Origin: Bacteroidales bacterium
GTDB taxonomy: Bacteria > Bacteroidota > Bacteroidia > Bacteroidales > F082
Direction of reading: 5' to 3'
NCBI GenBank assembly: GCA_016281295.1
Contig: JAEEII010000066.1
Location: forward strand, 9,738 to 73,737
Length of the DNA: 64,000 nt
The translations under genes and the position numbers were made by a program. Under the pieces are notes generated by a model that saw only the letters and a program-made list of their open reading frames with translations, searched no databases and was not told where the DNA came from. Positions 1 to 8,597 of the stretch are shown here, one piece after another (position 1 is the first letter of the stretch; every line of letters begins with the position of its first letter).

Positions 1-866
1 GTGGCGGCATATTCCACATGGTTGGTGTTCTGACGGCTGATAATCCAGTTGTGGTCGTATCCATGGCCGTAGGCGATCTGGATGTCGTTCGACTGGATGC
101 TGTCGCCGATGGCATGCATCTTCAGGAAGTCGAAAGGCGTCTTCTTGACGGAGATGAACTTACCGTCAGGAATCAGCGTGGAGTCCACTGAGAGAGCCCA
201 CTTTGAGTTGATTTGCAGCTGATGACTCAAAATGTCGTAGCCTTCCCCTCTCAAGTTAAAGAAAGTATGGTTGGAGAGGTTGCACAGCGTGGGTTTGTCG
301 GTAGTGGCTTTATAGTCGATACGGAACTCATTCTGGCTAGTCAGGGTATATGTCATGGTGATGTCGAGGTTTCCGGGAAATCCGTCCTGACCATCGGGGA
401 GCAACACATGCATCACCATGCAGCTGTCGTTGGCCGACATCACATCCCACACCACACGATCGGTGCCCAGGGCGCCTCCATGCAAGGTGTTGTCGCCATC
501 ATTCTTCACTAAAGAATAGACCGTGTCGTTAAGGGCAAAAGAGGCATGAGCGATACGGTTGGCACAACGGCCCACCACGGCGCCGAGGTAACGTTCCCCT
601 GGATTGTCGAGGTATTTGTCGATATGGTCGTAACCCAAGGTGATATCCTCGTAACTACCCCGTTTGTCAGGGGTCCACAATGCTACCACACGACCGCCGT
701 AGTTAGTGACCTGCATGGTGACATCGCCGTTTTTCAGGGTATAGAGCGACACCTGTTTCCCATCCACTTCCTTGTTAAAATTGGCAGCATCGATGAGCTG
801 CACCTGTTTCTTTCCACAGCCCACCATCGTCAGCAGAAGGCAGGCAAAAACCAGCATTTTTTTCAT
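1..866 (-). CDS. galM: Aldose 1-epimerase (mutarotase), lipoprotein form, C-terminus cut by window edge
   Basis: Interconverts alpha and beta anomers of aldoses such as galactose or glucose. Reading leftward from the ATG at 866, the 288 visible codons begin with a lipoprotein signal peptide (lipobox MVGC, Cys17), so this copy probably works in the periplasm or at a membrane surface. Family landmarks follow in order: VVGRCANRI at 97-105, NLSNHTFFNL at 196-205 with the catalytic histidine at 200, and GYDHNW near 269. The frame stays open to base 1, so the end of the protein, with the catalytic glutamate, is outside the window. A TATTTTTG promoter element lies about 20 bases upstream. Family assignment is firm; substrate preference is not visible. 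Confidence 0.92.
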   Translation of the reverse strand, partial: MKKMLVFACLLLTMVGCGKKQVQLIDAANFNKEVDGKQVSLYTLKNGDVTMQVTNYGGRVVALWTPDKRGSYEDITLGYDHIDKYLDNPGERYLGAVVGRCANRIAHASFALNDTVYSLVKNDGDNTLHGGALGTDRVVWDVMSANDSCMVMHVLLPDGQDGFPGNLDITMTYTLTSQNEFRIDYKATTDKPTLCNLSNHTFFNLRGEGYDILSHQLQINSKWALSVDSTLIPDGKFISVKKTPFDFLKMHAIGDSIQSNDIQIAYGHGYDHNWIISRQNTNHVEYAA

Positions 867-886
867 TTGAATTGAATTTTGAGGTG

Positions 887-894
887 CAAAAATA
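887..894 (-). promoter_or_regulatory. -7 promoter element for the mutarotase gene
   Basis: TATTTTTG on the minus strand, matching the Bacteroidota TAnnTTTG element, 20 bases before the ATG at 866. Confidence 0.6.
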
Positions 895-934
895 GTGTTT
901 TTGCGCGAACTATCTTTCAAAAAACTAGAATATG

Positions 935-2392
935 TCACTGCACGCGGCTAACCCCTTGATAGGAGACCGTTTTCCGTTTCTTCAGAAACTGGATCACCAT
1001 CTCCTCAGAAGTCATGAACTGGCTCTCGCCCTCATCGAGGCTCTCGAACCGCACGGTTGAAGCCATGAAGCTGTTCATGGCGACGGTATAGGTGGCATCG
1101 GGTGAGAATCTACCACGGTTCAAGGTGATACTCACTGATTTAGGATAGCCATCAGCAGCGGCGTTCACCGTATAACGCATCCCTGAAACATACGAGGGAT
1201 AACGTCCGTTCTTTTTATAACTCTCCATGATGAAACGCTCGACCTGCTTTCCCTTCATGGTATAGACCACAATCTCATTGTTAAAAGGATCGACGCTATA
1301 GACATCTTTGACCGTGATGGGGCCTTTCTTAAGCCGGTCAGCCCGCAATCCACCCGTATTGACGAAGGCGAAGTCAGCCTTGGTGGCCTCGCAAATCGCA
1401 TCGGTAACCATGCAACCCAGCTCCTCACGGTTTTGGAAGGGTGTGACCGCAGTGGCCAAGACTTCGTTGAAATTCGCATCGTTGTTGAACTCATCGAGCA
1501 TGGCTTTCACCTCGGGGTTTTTCTTCCTGAAGTTTTTGACATCCAAGGTCTTAGCCTCCACGTCAACCACCTGTCCATGCTTCACCGTGAAGAGGATCAG
1601 CGTGGCGTTTTTCAAGCTGGACCCCGCCTGTGTGACCATCACCCCGTTGTGTTTCTGAGGATATTCCACCAAGGTATGGCTATGGCCACCGATAATCGCA
1701 TCGAAGGACGGAAACTGCTGCGCGACTTCGATATCCTCCTCATACCCCAGATGGGAAAGCAAGATAAACACATCACTTTGGTCTTTGAGATACAGATAGT
1801 TAGGGATGACTTCCTCGGCACGTTTAAAGCTCACCTGGTCGAAAAGCATGGGATGCGCCCCCGGGATGCCATTGGCACGCACTTCCACCACACCCACCAC
1901 AGCGACTTTCAGGCCTTGACAAGTGAGAATCTCGAAAGGCTTCACGTCGAGTCTCACCGTCTCGGGCACCATGATGTTCGCGCAAAGATACGGGAAACGC
2001 GCGTCTTCGATATTCCGCTGCAAGGCTGGGATCCCCCCATCAAACTCATGGTTGCCCACGGTGCAGAGGTCGAATCCCACCTTATTCATTAATGCGATCA
2101 TGGGATAGCTCACCGGATCATACTGGTCATTGATGGGATTGCCCGTTCTGTTGTCGCCCGCTGAGAACACGAGCAAGTCGGGATAGACCCCACGCAAGCT
2201 GTCGGCCAAAGCCGCAAACTGAGGCATCAGGTCAACGGCTGAGTGCATGTCGTTGACTGACAGCACAGCCACGACACCATCCTTCCCTTCTTCAACAGGA
2301 GATTCCGCGACATCCTGTGACGTGTTAAACAACCTGCTCACTCCATAAAGAAAGAGGGCGATGAGGACAATCCAGAGAAAAAATCGTTTCAT
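935..2392 (-). CDS. 5'-nucleotidase / 2',3'-cyclic phosphodiesterase family metallophosphatase
   Basis: Predicted periplasmic two-domain phosphatase that releases phosphate from nucleotides or related esters (UshA/CpdB superfamily). Residues 5-17 form one hydrophobic segment without a lipobox cysteine, so it is either an uncleaved anchor or a signal peptide. The N-terminal calcineurin-like domain shows NDMH (47-50), GDNRTGNP near 79, GNHEFDGG near 113 and GGHSHT near 235, the usual two-metal ligands. The C-terminal 5'-nucleotidase domain is marked by NTGGLRAD near 345. Length (485 residues) is normal for the family. It is divergent from the sensor kinase gene, with only 59 bases between the two starts. 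Exact substrate cannot be told from sequence. Confidence 0.88.
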   Translation of the reverse strand: MKRFFLWIVLIALFLYGVSRLFNTSQDVAESPVEEGKDGVVAVLSVNDMHSAVDLMPQFAALADSLRGVYPDLLVFSAGDNRTGNPINDQYDPVSYPMIALMNKVGFDLCTVGNHEFDGGIPALQRNIEDARFPYLCANIMVPETVRLDVKPFEILTCQGLKVAVVGVVEVRANGIPGAHPMLFDQVSFKRAEEVIPNYLYLKDQSDVFILLSHLGYEEDIEVAQQFPSFDAIIGGHSHTLVEYPQKHNGVMVTQAGSSLKNATLILFTVKHGQVVDVEAKTLDVKNFRKKNPEVKAMLDEFNNDANFNEVLATAVTPFQNREELGCMVTDAICEATKADFAFVNTGGLRADRLKKGPITVKDVYSVDPFNNEIVVYTMKGKQVERFIMESYKKNGRYPSYVSGMRYTVNAAADGYPKSVSITLNRGRFSPDATYTVAMNSFMASTVRFESLDEGESQFMTSEEMVIQFLKKRKTVSYQGVSRVQ

Positions 2393-2409
2393 TTTGTAGA
2401 ATTTTTTTG

Positions 2410-2417
2410 CAAAAATA
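2410..2417 (-). promoter_or_regulatory. -7 promoter element for the 5'-nucleotidase gene
   Basis: TATTTTTG on the minus strand followed by CA, 18 bases before the ATG at 2392; it is back-to-back with the kinase promoter. Confidence 0.55.
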
Positions 2418-2438
2418 CATTTTTTTCAGATTTAATAG

Positions 2439-2446
2439 TACTTTTG
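2439..2446 (+). promoter_or_regulatory. -7 promoter element for the hybrid kinase gene
   Basis: TACTTTTG followed by CA. Only five bases separate it from the ATG at 2452, so the transcript would begin at or very near the start codon. Confidence 0.6.
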
Positions 2447-2451
2447 CAACA

Positions 2452-4968
2452 ATGAAAAAAATATTTGAGCGAAGAACGAGCTGGAAAGTGGTGGTCACCT
2501 ACCTTTTTGTCATCGTGTTATGCGGTGCCATGTTCTATTATATTTACAAGATACAAGGGTCCATCCAGAACCAGAAGGTCAACGTGAGCGTACAGAACAG
2601 GGCCTTGGACCTCACCAACCGGTTCACCCAGCTTGTGCATGAGGCACAGTCGGAAGCCAACCTCTTCGCGTTCACCGACAACTCGAAGCACTTGAAACGT
2701 TTCGGGCAAATTAACAATGAGATCAGCCAATGCGCCGACTCCTTGATGTTGCTGCTGCCCTCCAAAGAAAACAAGCACCGGATCCAGGAAGTGGAGCGTT
2801 TGATTTTAAGGAAAGGCCAGATCAGCTATGTCCTCTCCCGTCAGTTCTCCTATTTCGACCCATTTGCCGAGATCGATGCCAAGCTGCAATCCTACACCCC
2901 AAAACAAGGCAGCTTAACCACCATCACGAGCATCACAAAAAGCGACACCATCATCCATAACCAAGAGAAAAAAAGCCTTTGGAGACGCATCGGCGAGGTG
3001 TTCAACCCTTCAGAAGCCGACAGTATTGTGCAGGTGAGCAACCATACCGTTGACACCACCCTGATGGTGGAAAACGACTCCATCAACATCCTCGAGGACC
3101 TGAAACAGCTCTCGGAAAAAGCGCGCATCGAATACAAACAACGCATCAAGGAATACGAGAAGAAAACGGCGGAACTCATCACCGACGACAACCATCTCTC
3201 CGAGGAGATTGCCGAGCTTCTGCTTGCCCTTAACAAGGAGATTCTCGACAGCTCCATCATTGAAATCGAAAACAGCGAGAGTCTCATCAAGGAAAACTCA
3301 CGTTCCTCCACCATCATTGCCGCAACAGTGTTGGTGTTGATTGTTATCTTTATCATATTGATTCTCAGTGATGTAAGTAAAGGTTTCAGAGCAAGGCAAG
3401 CCGCCGAGAAAGCCCAAAAAATCGCTGAGGAAGCCAAACGGAAGACCGAGGAGATCATGGAGACGAGGCACAAGATGCTGCTTTCGGTGTCACACGACAT
3501 CAAGACCCCTTTGTCGTCAATCATGGGTAACTTGGAGCTGATGGACAACACAGGCAACGAGAAGGAAGTCCACTCCATCCAGCAATCCGCCGACCACATC
3601 CTGAGTCTGCTGAGTAACCTGCTGGAGTTCTCCAGTCTGGAGCAAGGCATGTTACAGGTCGAGAACACAGACTTCAACGTCAGTGCCTTATGCGAGGAAG
3701 CGGCCTCGATGTTCGAGCCCATCGCCCGGAAGAAGAGTCTCGACTTCCATTTCAAAAACGAGCTTCGCACCAACCTTTATGCCAACGCCGACCCCTTGAA
3801 AATCAAGCAAATCATCATCAACCTGATTTCCAACGCCATCAAATACACCATCGAAGGCCATATCGGATTCCAGAGTAGCCTGGAGAACGGATGCCTGGTT
3901 TTCAGGGTGGAAGACACCGGCATCGGCATCCCCGAGGACAAACAAGAGGAGATCTTCAAGCCCTTTGTCAGGACCGAGAGTGGCAGCAAGCTCTCCGAAG
4001 GCAGCGGCTATGGGCTTTCTGTCGTCAAGGGTTTGGTGGATTTGATGAACGGCACCATCGAGGTGTCATCCGCACTGGGGAAAGGCAGTCTCTTCACCGT
4101 ACGCATCCCCACGCCGGTCGAGGTGATTGATGACGACACCCAGAAAAGACCTGCCGAGACAACCGCTGACGAAGCCATCCCATTGGAAACCAACGAGGTG
4201 CCCTCTGTCCCTCAACGGCATATCTTGGTTATCGACGACGACGACACCCTGCTCAATGTCACCAGCAATATGATTGGCAAGCTGGGGCACGACGTGTTTA
4301 TCTGCCGCTCGAAAAACGACCTCGACGAGGCACTGAAACAAGTGGAGGCTTACGACTACATCCTCACCGACCGCGAGATGGGAGCCTTGACCGGAAACGA
4401 CATCCTTAAGCTGTTCAAGAAAGCCGACCGAAGCAAACCAGTCTATCTGATGACCGCACGCATGGACTACACCATGGAAATCGCCAAGAAAGAAGGATTC
4501 GACGGATTCCTTCAGAAGCCCTTCAACCTGAAGGCCTTGGAGAGCTTGTTCGGGCGACACAGCCATGAAGACAACGCTGCCCAAGACAACGCACAGCATG
4601 ACAAGGCAGAACCATGTTGTTTCACTGACTTCCCAGAACTGGTTTCCATGATGGGTAATGACGAAGATGCCGTCCGAGGCATCTTGACGGTCTTCGCGAA
4701 TTCCACAGCCGACAACCTTGTGGCCTTGAACGAAGCGGTGGACACTGACGACTTCGCCACTGCCCAAGCCCTTTGCCATAAGATGCTTCCGATGTTCATC
4801 CAACTGCAACAAGAACAAGCGATTCCATTCCTCTCAAAGATGAACTCATTGCGCAGCAACAAGAAAGACGCACGGCATTACAAGAAATGGAAGGATGACG
4901 CCACACATTTCATGAGCTTGGCAGACCAGCTGCTGGAGATGCTTGCGGAGAAATATGAAATCATATAG
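2452..4968 (+). CDS. Hybrid sensor histidine kinase with receiver and C-terminal HPt-like domain
   Basis: Membrane sensor kinase of 838 residues. A first membrane helix lies near residues 10-28 and a second near 290-312, enclosing a periplasmic sensor of about 260 residues with no domain I recognise. Cytoplasmic order: HisKA with SVSHDIKTPL (phospho-acceptor His348), HATPase with NLISNAIKYT, DTGIGIPEDK and GSGYGLSVVKG, a receiver with VIDDDD and the phospho-acceptor in LTDREMG (Asp640), then an HPt-like helical domain with ALCHKMLP (His776). The start is the ATG at 2452, because an upstream in-frame TTG at 2407 lies before the promoter element. It converges on the NtrC-type regulator at 5020-6351, the likely final phosphate acceptor. 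The stimulus is unknown. Confidence 0.9.
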   Translation: MKKIFERRTSWKVVVTYLFVIVLCGAMFYYIYKIQGSIQNQKVNVSVQNRALDLTNRFTQLVHEAQSEANLFAFTDNSKHLKRFGQINNEISQCADSLMLLLPSKENKHRIQEVERLILRKGQISYVLSRQFSYFDPFAEIDAKLQSYTPKQGSLTTITSITKSDTIIHNQEKKSLWRRIGEVFNPSEADSIVQVSNHTVDTTLMVENDSINILEDLKQLSEKARIEYKQRIKEYEKKTAELITDDNHLSEEIAELLLALNKEILDSSIIEIENSESLIKENSRSSTIIAATVLVLIVIFIILILSDVSKGFRARQAAEKAQKIAEEAKRKTEEIMETRHKMLLSVSHDIKTPLSSIMGNLELMDNTGNEKEVHSIQQSADHILSLLSNLLEFSSLEQGMLQVENTDFNVSALCEEAASMFEPIARKKSLDFHFKNELRTNLYANADPLKIKQIIINLISNAIKYTIEGHIGFQSSLENGCLVFRVEDTGIGIPEDKQEEIFKPFVRTESGSKLSEGSGYGLSVVKGLVDLMNGTIEVSSALGKGSLFTVRIPTPVEVIDDDTQKRPAETTADEAIPLETNEVPSVPQRHILVIDDDDTLLNVTSNMIGKLGHDVFICRSKNDLDEALKQVEAYDYILTDREMGALTGNDILKLFKKADRSKPVYLMTARMDYTMEIAKKEGFDGFLQKPFNLKALESLFGRHSHEDNAAQDNAQHDKAEPCCFTDFPELVSMMGNDEDAVRGILTVFANSTADNLVALNEAVDTDDFATAQALCHKMLPMFIQLQQEQAIPFLSKMNSLRSNKKDARHYKKWKDDATHFMSLADQLLEMLAEKYEII

Positions 4969-5019
4969 GATTGAGGAGTATTTGGATAGTCCACACAAAA
5001 ACAACTTACTTCTTTCTTC

Positions 5020-6351
5020 TTAATTTGGAAGCAGCCCCAATTGGTGCATCTTATTGTATAAAGTCTTACGATCCACTTGCAAAAGGCGGGCGGCGACGGT
5101 TTTGTTGCCTCGGGCTTTGACCAGGGCTGCCTCGATTTGCTCACGCTCATTGCCGGGGCGCAAGGCATAGTCCTCATTAGTGGGTGTCTTGGTGGAGACG
5201 GGCGTGTCGAAATACACGGGCAGGTCTTCCACTTCGATGTAGTCACCTTCGGCAAAGAGCACACAACGGCGAATCACGTTACGCAACTCACGGAGGTTAC
5301 CATTCCAAGTCATCTGTTTCATGGCGGCGACAGCTTTGGGTGAGATGCCTTTGATTTCCTTGCCCAGCTCCTCGTTGGCCTGTGAAAGGAAAAACGCCGC
5401 GAATTCCTCCAAGTCCTCTAACCTTTCACGCAGTGGCGGCACTTGCAGGGTGAATTCATTGATACGGTGATAAAGGTCTTGCCGGAACTTCCCTTGTTCG
5501 ATGGCTTTCTCAATATTCTCGTTGGTGGCTGCCACGATACGCACATCCACGGGAATGTCGATGGCAGAGCCCACGGGGCGAACCTTTTGTTCCTGAAGGG
5601 AGCGCAGCAGCTGCATCTGCACCTCGTAGGGCAGGTTACCCACCTCATCGAGGAAAACTGTCCCACCCTTAGCTTGTTCGAAGACCCCTTTCTTGTCGGC
5701 GATGGCCGAGGTAAACGAGCCTTTGAGATGGCCAAACAACTCACTGGGAGCCAGCTCTTTGGAGAGGCTTCCACAATCCACGGCGATAAAAGGTTTGTCA
5801 CGGCGAGGGCTGGCCTCATGAATCATCTCGGCGATATACTCTTTGCCGGTACCGCTCTCACCAAGAATCAGCACCGAGAACTTGGTAGGAGCCACGAGCT
5901 CCACATGTTTGTAGAGACGCTGGATGGCGTCGCTGCTGCCTTTCACCATCACCTTCTTGGGTCGGAAGAGCTCCTCCGACTCCTGTTCAGACTCGAGGGC
6001 AGACATGATTTTCTCTTCAAGCACGCTGGGGTTGATAGGCTTCTTCAGGTAGTCGAAAGCCCCTAACTTCATGGCTGACACGGCAGTCTGCACCTCCGCA
6101 TACCCTGTCATCACGATGAAAGGCACACGGCTCTTCAGCTGTTCACGCACCCAGGCCATCAGCATGATGCCGTCCCCGTCGGGCAGACGCAAGTCGGTAA
6201 GAATCAGGTCAAACGACTTTGAAGAGATCTCACGCTTTGCCTGGACATAATGGGTGGCCAGGACCACGTCATAATTGTTTTTCTTCAACCAGGTTTGAAG
6301 CATCACTCCGAAGGAGGCATCATCCTCAACGATTAAGATGGTATGTTTCAT
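5020..6351 (-). CDS. Sigma-54-dependent response regulator (NtrC family)
   Basis: Transcription factor of 443 residues with three domains: a receiver (phospho-acceptor Asp53 in LTDLRLPD), an AAA+ sigma-54 activation domain (Walker A GESGTGK at 164-170, Walker B FLDEVGNLP) and a Fis-type helix-turn-helix at the C-terminus (VAARLLQVDRKTLYNKM). The sigma-54 contact loop reads GSFTSA (211-216) instead of the consensus GAFTGA; this variant keeps the phenylalanine and threonine. It faces the hybrid kinase gene tail to tail with 51 bases between them, so the two probably form one phosphorelay. Its own promoter looks like a housekeeping TAnnTTTG type. Target genes are not visible: I found no clear sigma-54 (GG-N10-GC) promoter to pair with it. 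Confidence 0.93.
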   Translation of the reverse strand: MKHTILIVEDDASFGVMLQTWLKKNNYDVVLATHYVQAKREISSKSFDLILTDLRLPDGDGIMLMAWVREQLKSRVPFIVMTGYAEVQTAVSAMKLGAFDYLKKPINPSVLEEKIMSALESEQESEELFRPKKVMVKGSSDAIQRLYKHVELVAPTKFSVLILGESGTGKEYIAEMIHEASPRRDKPFIAVDCGSLSKELAPSELFGHLKGSFTSAIADKKGVFEQAKGGTVFLDEVGNLPYEVQMQLLRSLQEQKVRPVGSAIDIPVDVRIVAATNENIEKAIEQGKFRQDLYHRINEFTLQVPPLRERLEDLEEFAAFFLSQANEELGKEIKGISPKAVAAMKQMTWNGNLRELRNVIRRCVLFAEGDYIEVEDLPVYFDTPVSTKTPTNEDYALRPGNEREQIEAALVKARGNKTVAARLLQVDRKTLYNKMHQLGLLPN

Positions 6352-6368
6352 GACAGCAAATTCTGCTG

Positions 6369-6376
6369 CAAAGATA
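6369..6376 (-). promoter_or_regulatory. -7 promoter element for the NtrC-type regulator
   Basis: TATCTTTG on the minus strand followed by CA, 18 bases before the ATG at 6351. Confidence 0.6.
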
Positions 6377-6403
6377 TAAAAATAAAACGATATAAAAAAA
6401 GAA

Positions 6404-6428
6404 GCCTTGCAACGGGGAGAAGCAAGGC
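6404..6428 (-). terminator. Rho-independent terminator of the coiled-coil lipoprotein gene
   Basis: Perfect 7-bp stem (GCCTTGC/GCAAGGC) with an 11-base loop; on the minus strand the stem is followed by TTC and a T7 tract. Confidence 0.7.
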
Positions 6429-6457
6429 ATTCGTAAAAATTGAAAACGAGCAGAATT

Positions 6458-7339
6458 TTATTTGATGGAGATAATCAAATAATTAGATATATTCCAGAAA
6501 GCATCTTGGTTGACGATTTCGAGAGAGAGCATTTCATCGTCGCCCTTGTTGATTTGATAACTGCTTTCAGGATGATTGGTCAATATTGTTGCTTTTTTAG
6601 TGTTCAGAGGGATGACCTTCAACTCACGCTTATCGGCGGCATGGAAGAGGTTTTTGTTGATGTCGGTGTTGACGCTGCTCTTTTTGAAGAGGCCTCCGCC
6701 GGTCACCAGATCATTCTCTTTCAAGACCTCCATGGTAGCCACGAAATAATACACTGTGTTCATCATGGTTTCTTGAAGACGGATGGTAGCTTGTTGTTCC
6801 GCGCTTTGGGCGTTGAGGTTATCCACATTCTCCGTCAGGTCCTCGACGTTTTTGTTAAGGTCCTCCACTTGGTTGGTCAGCTGAGCCACTTGAGCCTTGC
6901 TGATGTTCAACTCTTCGCGAAGGTTATTCAGATAGGTGTCCTTGTCTTCCAGTTCTTTTTTGAGGCGGTTGATGGTGTTGTTCAGTTGTTTTGACTTGGA
7001 CCCAGCATCAGCCAGTTGTTTCTCAAGTTGGGCAATCTTAGCCTTGTTTTGCTGAATGGTACGGTCGATAGCTTCGATCTGGGAAACCGCATAGTTGGTG
7101 TTACCCTCTTGGTTTTCCATGATGATGATGTTTTCCGCTTCGCGAACGGTCTGCAACGCCATCTCGATTTCATTGATGGTACGCAACGACGATTCAAAAT
7201 CGGTGGTGGCATTGGAGGCTACCACTTGCAGTGAGTCTCTTTCCGCCGCCAGAGCCTTATACTTCTTGGAGCTCTCCACACAGGAGCCGAGAGCCAGCAC
7301 AAGAGCCATTAAACCAACGATTATTGTTACCTTTTTCAT
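6458..7339 (-). CDS. Coiled-coil lipoprotein of unknown function
   Basis: A 293-residue protein I cannot assign to a named family. It starts with a lipoprotein signal peptide (lipobox LGSC, Cys20), then about 150 residues of heptad-like helical sequence (roughly 25-175) rich in Leu, Asn, Glu and Lys with repeated Q-L-x-x-Q and L-x-x-x-V-x-x-L spacing, which predicts a long rod. The last 120 residues look globular and end in a beta-rich stretch (SLEIVNQDAF to the C-terminus). This layout suggests an outer-membrane-attached rod that presents or spaces a C-terminal domain; that is inference. It is a single-gene unit with its own terminator, divergent from the arginase-family gene across a 217-base region. 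Confidence 0.75.
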   Translation of the reverse strand: MKKVTIIVGLMALVLALGSCVESSKKYKALAAERDSLQVVASNATTDFESSLRTINEIEMALQTVREAENIIIMENQEGNTNYAVSQIEAIDRTIQQNKAKIAQLEKQLADAGSKSKQLNNTINRLKKELEDKDTYLNNLREELNISKAQVAQLTNQVEDLNKNVEDLTENVDNLNAQSAEQQATIRLQETMMNTVYYFVATMEVLKENDLVTGGGLFKKSSVNTDINKNLFHAADKRELKVIPLNTKKATILTNHPESSYQINKGDDEMLSLEIVNQDAFWNISNYLIISIK

Positions 7340-7447
7340 GATGCGAATTTTTACGCCGCCCCATTAAGCCAATTCCATGCCAATCAAAGAAATTTTACTA
7401 TTGTATTGATATTCAATATTTTATAAAAAGAGTCATTTATAAGAGAG

Positions 7448-7512
7448 TGTGGAATTTTGTGGAAAGCATTCCACAAAAATCATCATTTGTGGATTTTTGT
7501 GGAATTTGTGGG
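7448..7512. promoter_or_regulatory. Operator-like array of TTTGTGG motifs between divergent genes
   Basis: Four direct copies of TTTGTGG(A/G) start at 7456, 7486, 7496 and 7505, one inverted copy occupies 7470-7477, and a partial copy lies at 7448-7453. The first direct and the inverted copy form a perfect 10-bp inverted repeat (7455-7464 and 7469-7478, four-base loop). The last copy overlaps the likely -33 element of the downstream gene. This looks like a multi-site transcription factor target. Confidence 0.5.
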
Positions 7513-7538
7513 AGGGGAACATAGTTTTTGTAATTTTG
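7505..7538 (+). promoter_or_regulatory. Promoter of the arginase-family gene
   Basis: Likely -33 TTTG at 7505-7508 and -7 TAATTTTG at 7531-7538, 22 bases apart; the start codon is at 7557. Confidence 0.6.
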
Positions 7539-7556
7539 TCCCATCAACAAAAACGC

Positions 7557-8597
7557 ATGAATATGGAAAACACCTTTGACCCCAATGCCGCCGCCGTTGC
7601 GGACTCCGGCATTTACGGACTTCCCTGCACGGCGGAGGAAGCGCAGATCATCATCATCCCAGTGGAATGGGAATTGACCACCAGTTACAACCGCGGCACG
7701 GTTGACGGACCTTCGGCAGTGATGGAGGCCTCTTTGCAAGTTGACCTATGCCACCACGACTATCCCGACTTGTGGAAAAAGGGCATCTGGATGGACGAGT
7801 TCCCCAAGGCGTTGCGTGAGCTTCACGACGAGATGGCACCTTTGAGCGAAGAGATTATTAACGCTCTGTACGAAGGCACCATTGACAAAGCGCCGGAGCA
7901 TTATGCCGAGTTATATGCCCGCATTGAGGCAGCCACAGAGCGGAAGAACGAGTGGCTGCGGAGCCGCATCGCCTACTGGAGGGAACAGGGCAAACACGTA
8001 GGCTTGTTAGGAGGTGACCACAGTTGCCCCCTCGCCTATCATCAATATCTCAATAATAAAGGTGTGGAATATGGCATCCTTCACGCCGACGCCCACTGCG
8101 ACCTGCGCGAGGCCTTCGAGGGATTCAAATACTCGCACGCCTCCATCTTCTACAACACCTTGCAGTTCCCCAACGTGAAGAAGCTGGTGCAGGTAGGCAT
8201 CCGCGACTACTGCCATCAGGAGAAAGCCTTGGCGGAAAGCCAGCCCGACCGCATCAAGGTGTTTTTCGACCGTGACTGCCGTCGCCGCATGTATGAGGGA
8301 TGCACCTGGAAAGCCATCGTGGACGAGATGGTGGAGACATTGCCCGAAAAAGTGTATCTCTCCATCGACATCGACGCGTTGGATCCGAAGCTCTGTCCTA
8401 ACACAGGCACACCTGTGCCAGGAGGCATGGAATACGAAGAGCTGATGTACTTGTTGAACCGCATCCGTGAGTCAGGCAAGGAAATCATCGGCTTCGACCT
8501 TTGCGAGGTCTCTCCCTCCCCCGACGGCGGAGACTGGGATGGCAACGTGGGCGCGCGAGTGCTGTTTCACCTTTGCGGAGTAACGGTGGAAGGATAG
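7557..8597 (+). CDS. Arginase/agmatinase (ureohydrolase) family protein
   Basis: Binuclear manganese hydrolase of 346 residues that removes urea or a similar group from a guanidino or formimino substrate. Metal ligands are complete: GGDHS (152-156), HADAHCDLR (176-184) and SIDIDALDP (269-277). The substrate-binding parts do not let me choose between agmatinase, arginase and formimidoylglutamase; no polyamine or histidine-degradation gene lies next to it to help. The ATG at 7557 is preferred because an upstream extension would run through the promoter and the repeat-rich operator region. Its last 31 bases overlap, tail to tail, the end of the M6 protease gene on the other strand. Confidence 0.88.
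   Translation: MNMENTFDPNAAAVADSGIYGLPCTAEEAQIIIIPVEWELTTSYNRGTVDGPSAVMEASLQVDLCHHDYPDLWKKGIWMDEFPKALRELHDEMAPLSEEIINALYEGTIDKAPEHYAELYARIEAATERKNEWLRSRIAYWREQGKHVGLLGGDHSCPLAYHQYLNNKGVEYGILHADAHCDLREAFEGFKYSHASIFYNTLQFPNVKKLVQVGIRDYCHQEKALAESQPDRIKVFFDRDCRRRMYEGCTWKAIVDEMVETLPEKVYLSIDIDALDPKLCPNTGTPVPGGMEYEELMYLLNRIRESGKEIIGFDLCEVSPSPDGGDWDGNVGARVLFHLCGVTVEG

Noticed and set aside
1433..2092. Long open frames on the strand opposite known genes (here and at 4066-4818, 11828-12652, 54828-56054, 45067-45714 and others)
   Set aside because: They have histidine-, valine- or cysteine-rich shadow composition, no homology I recognise, and lie fully inside well-supported genes on the other strand.
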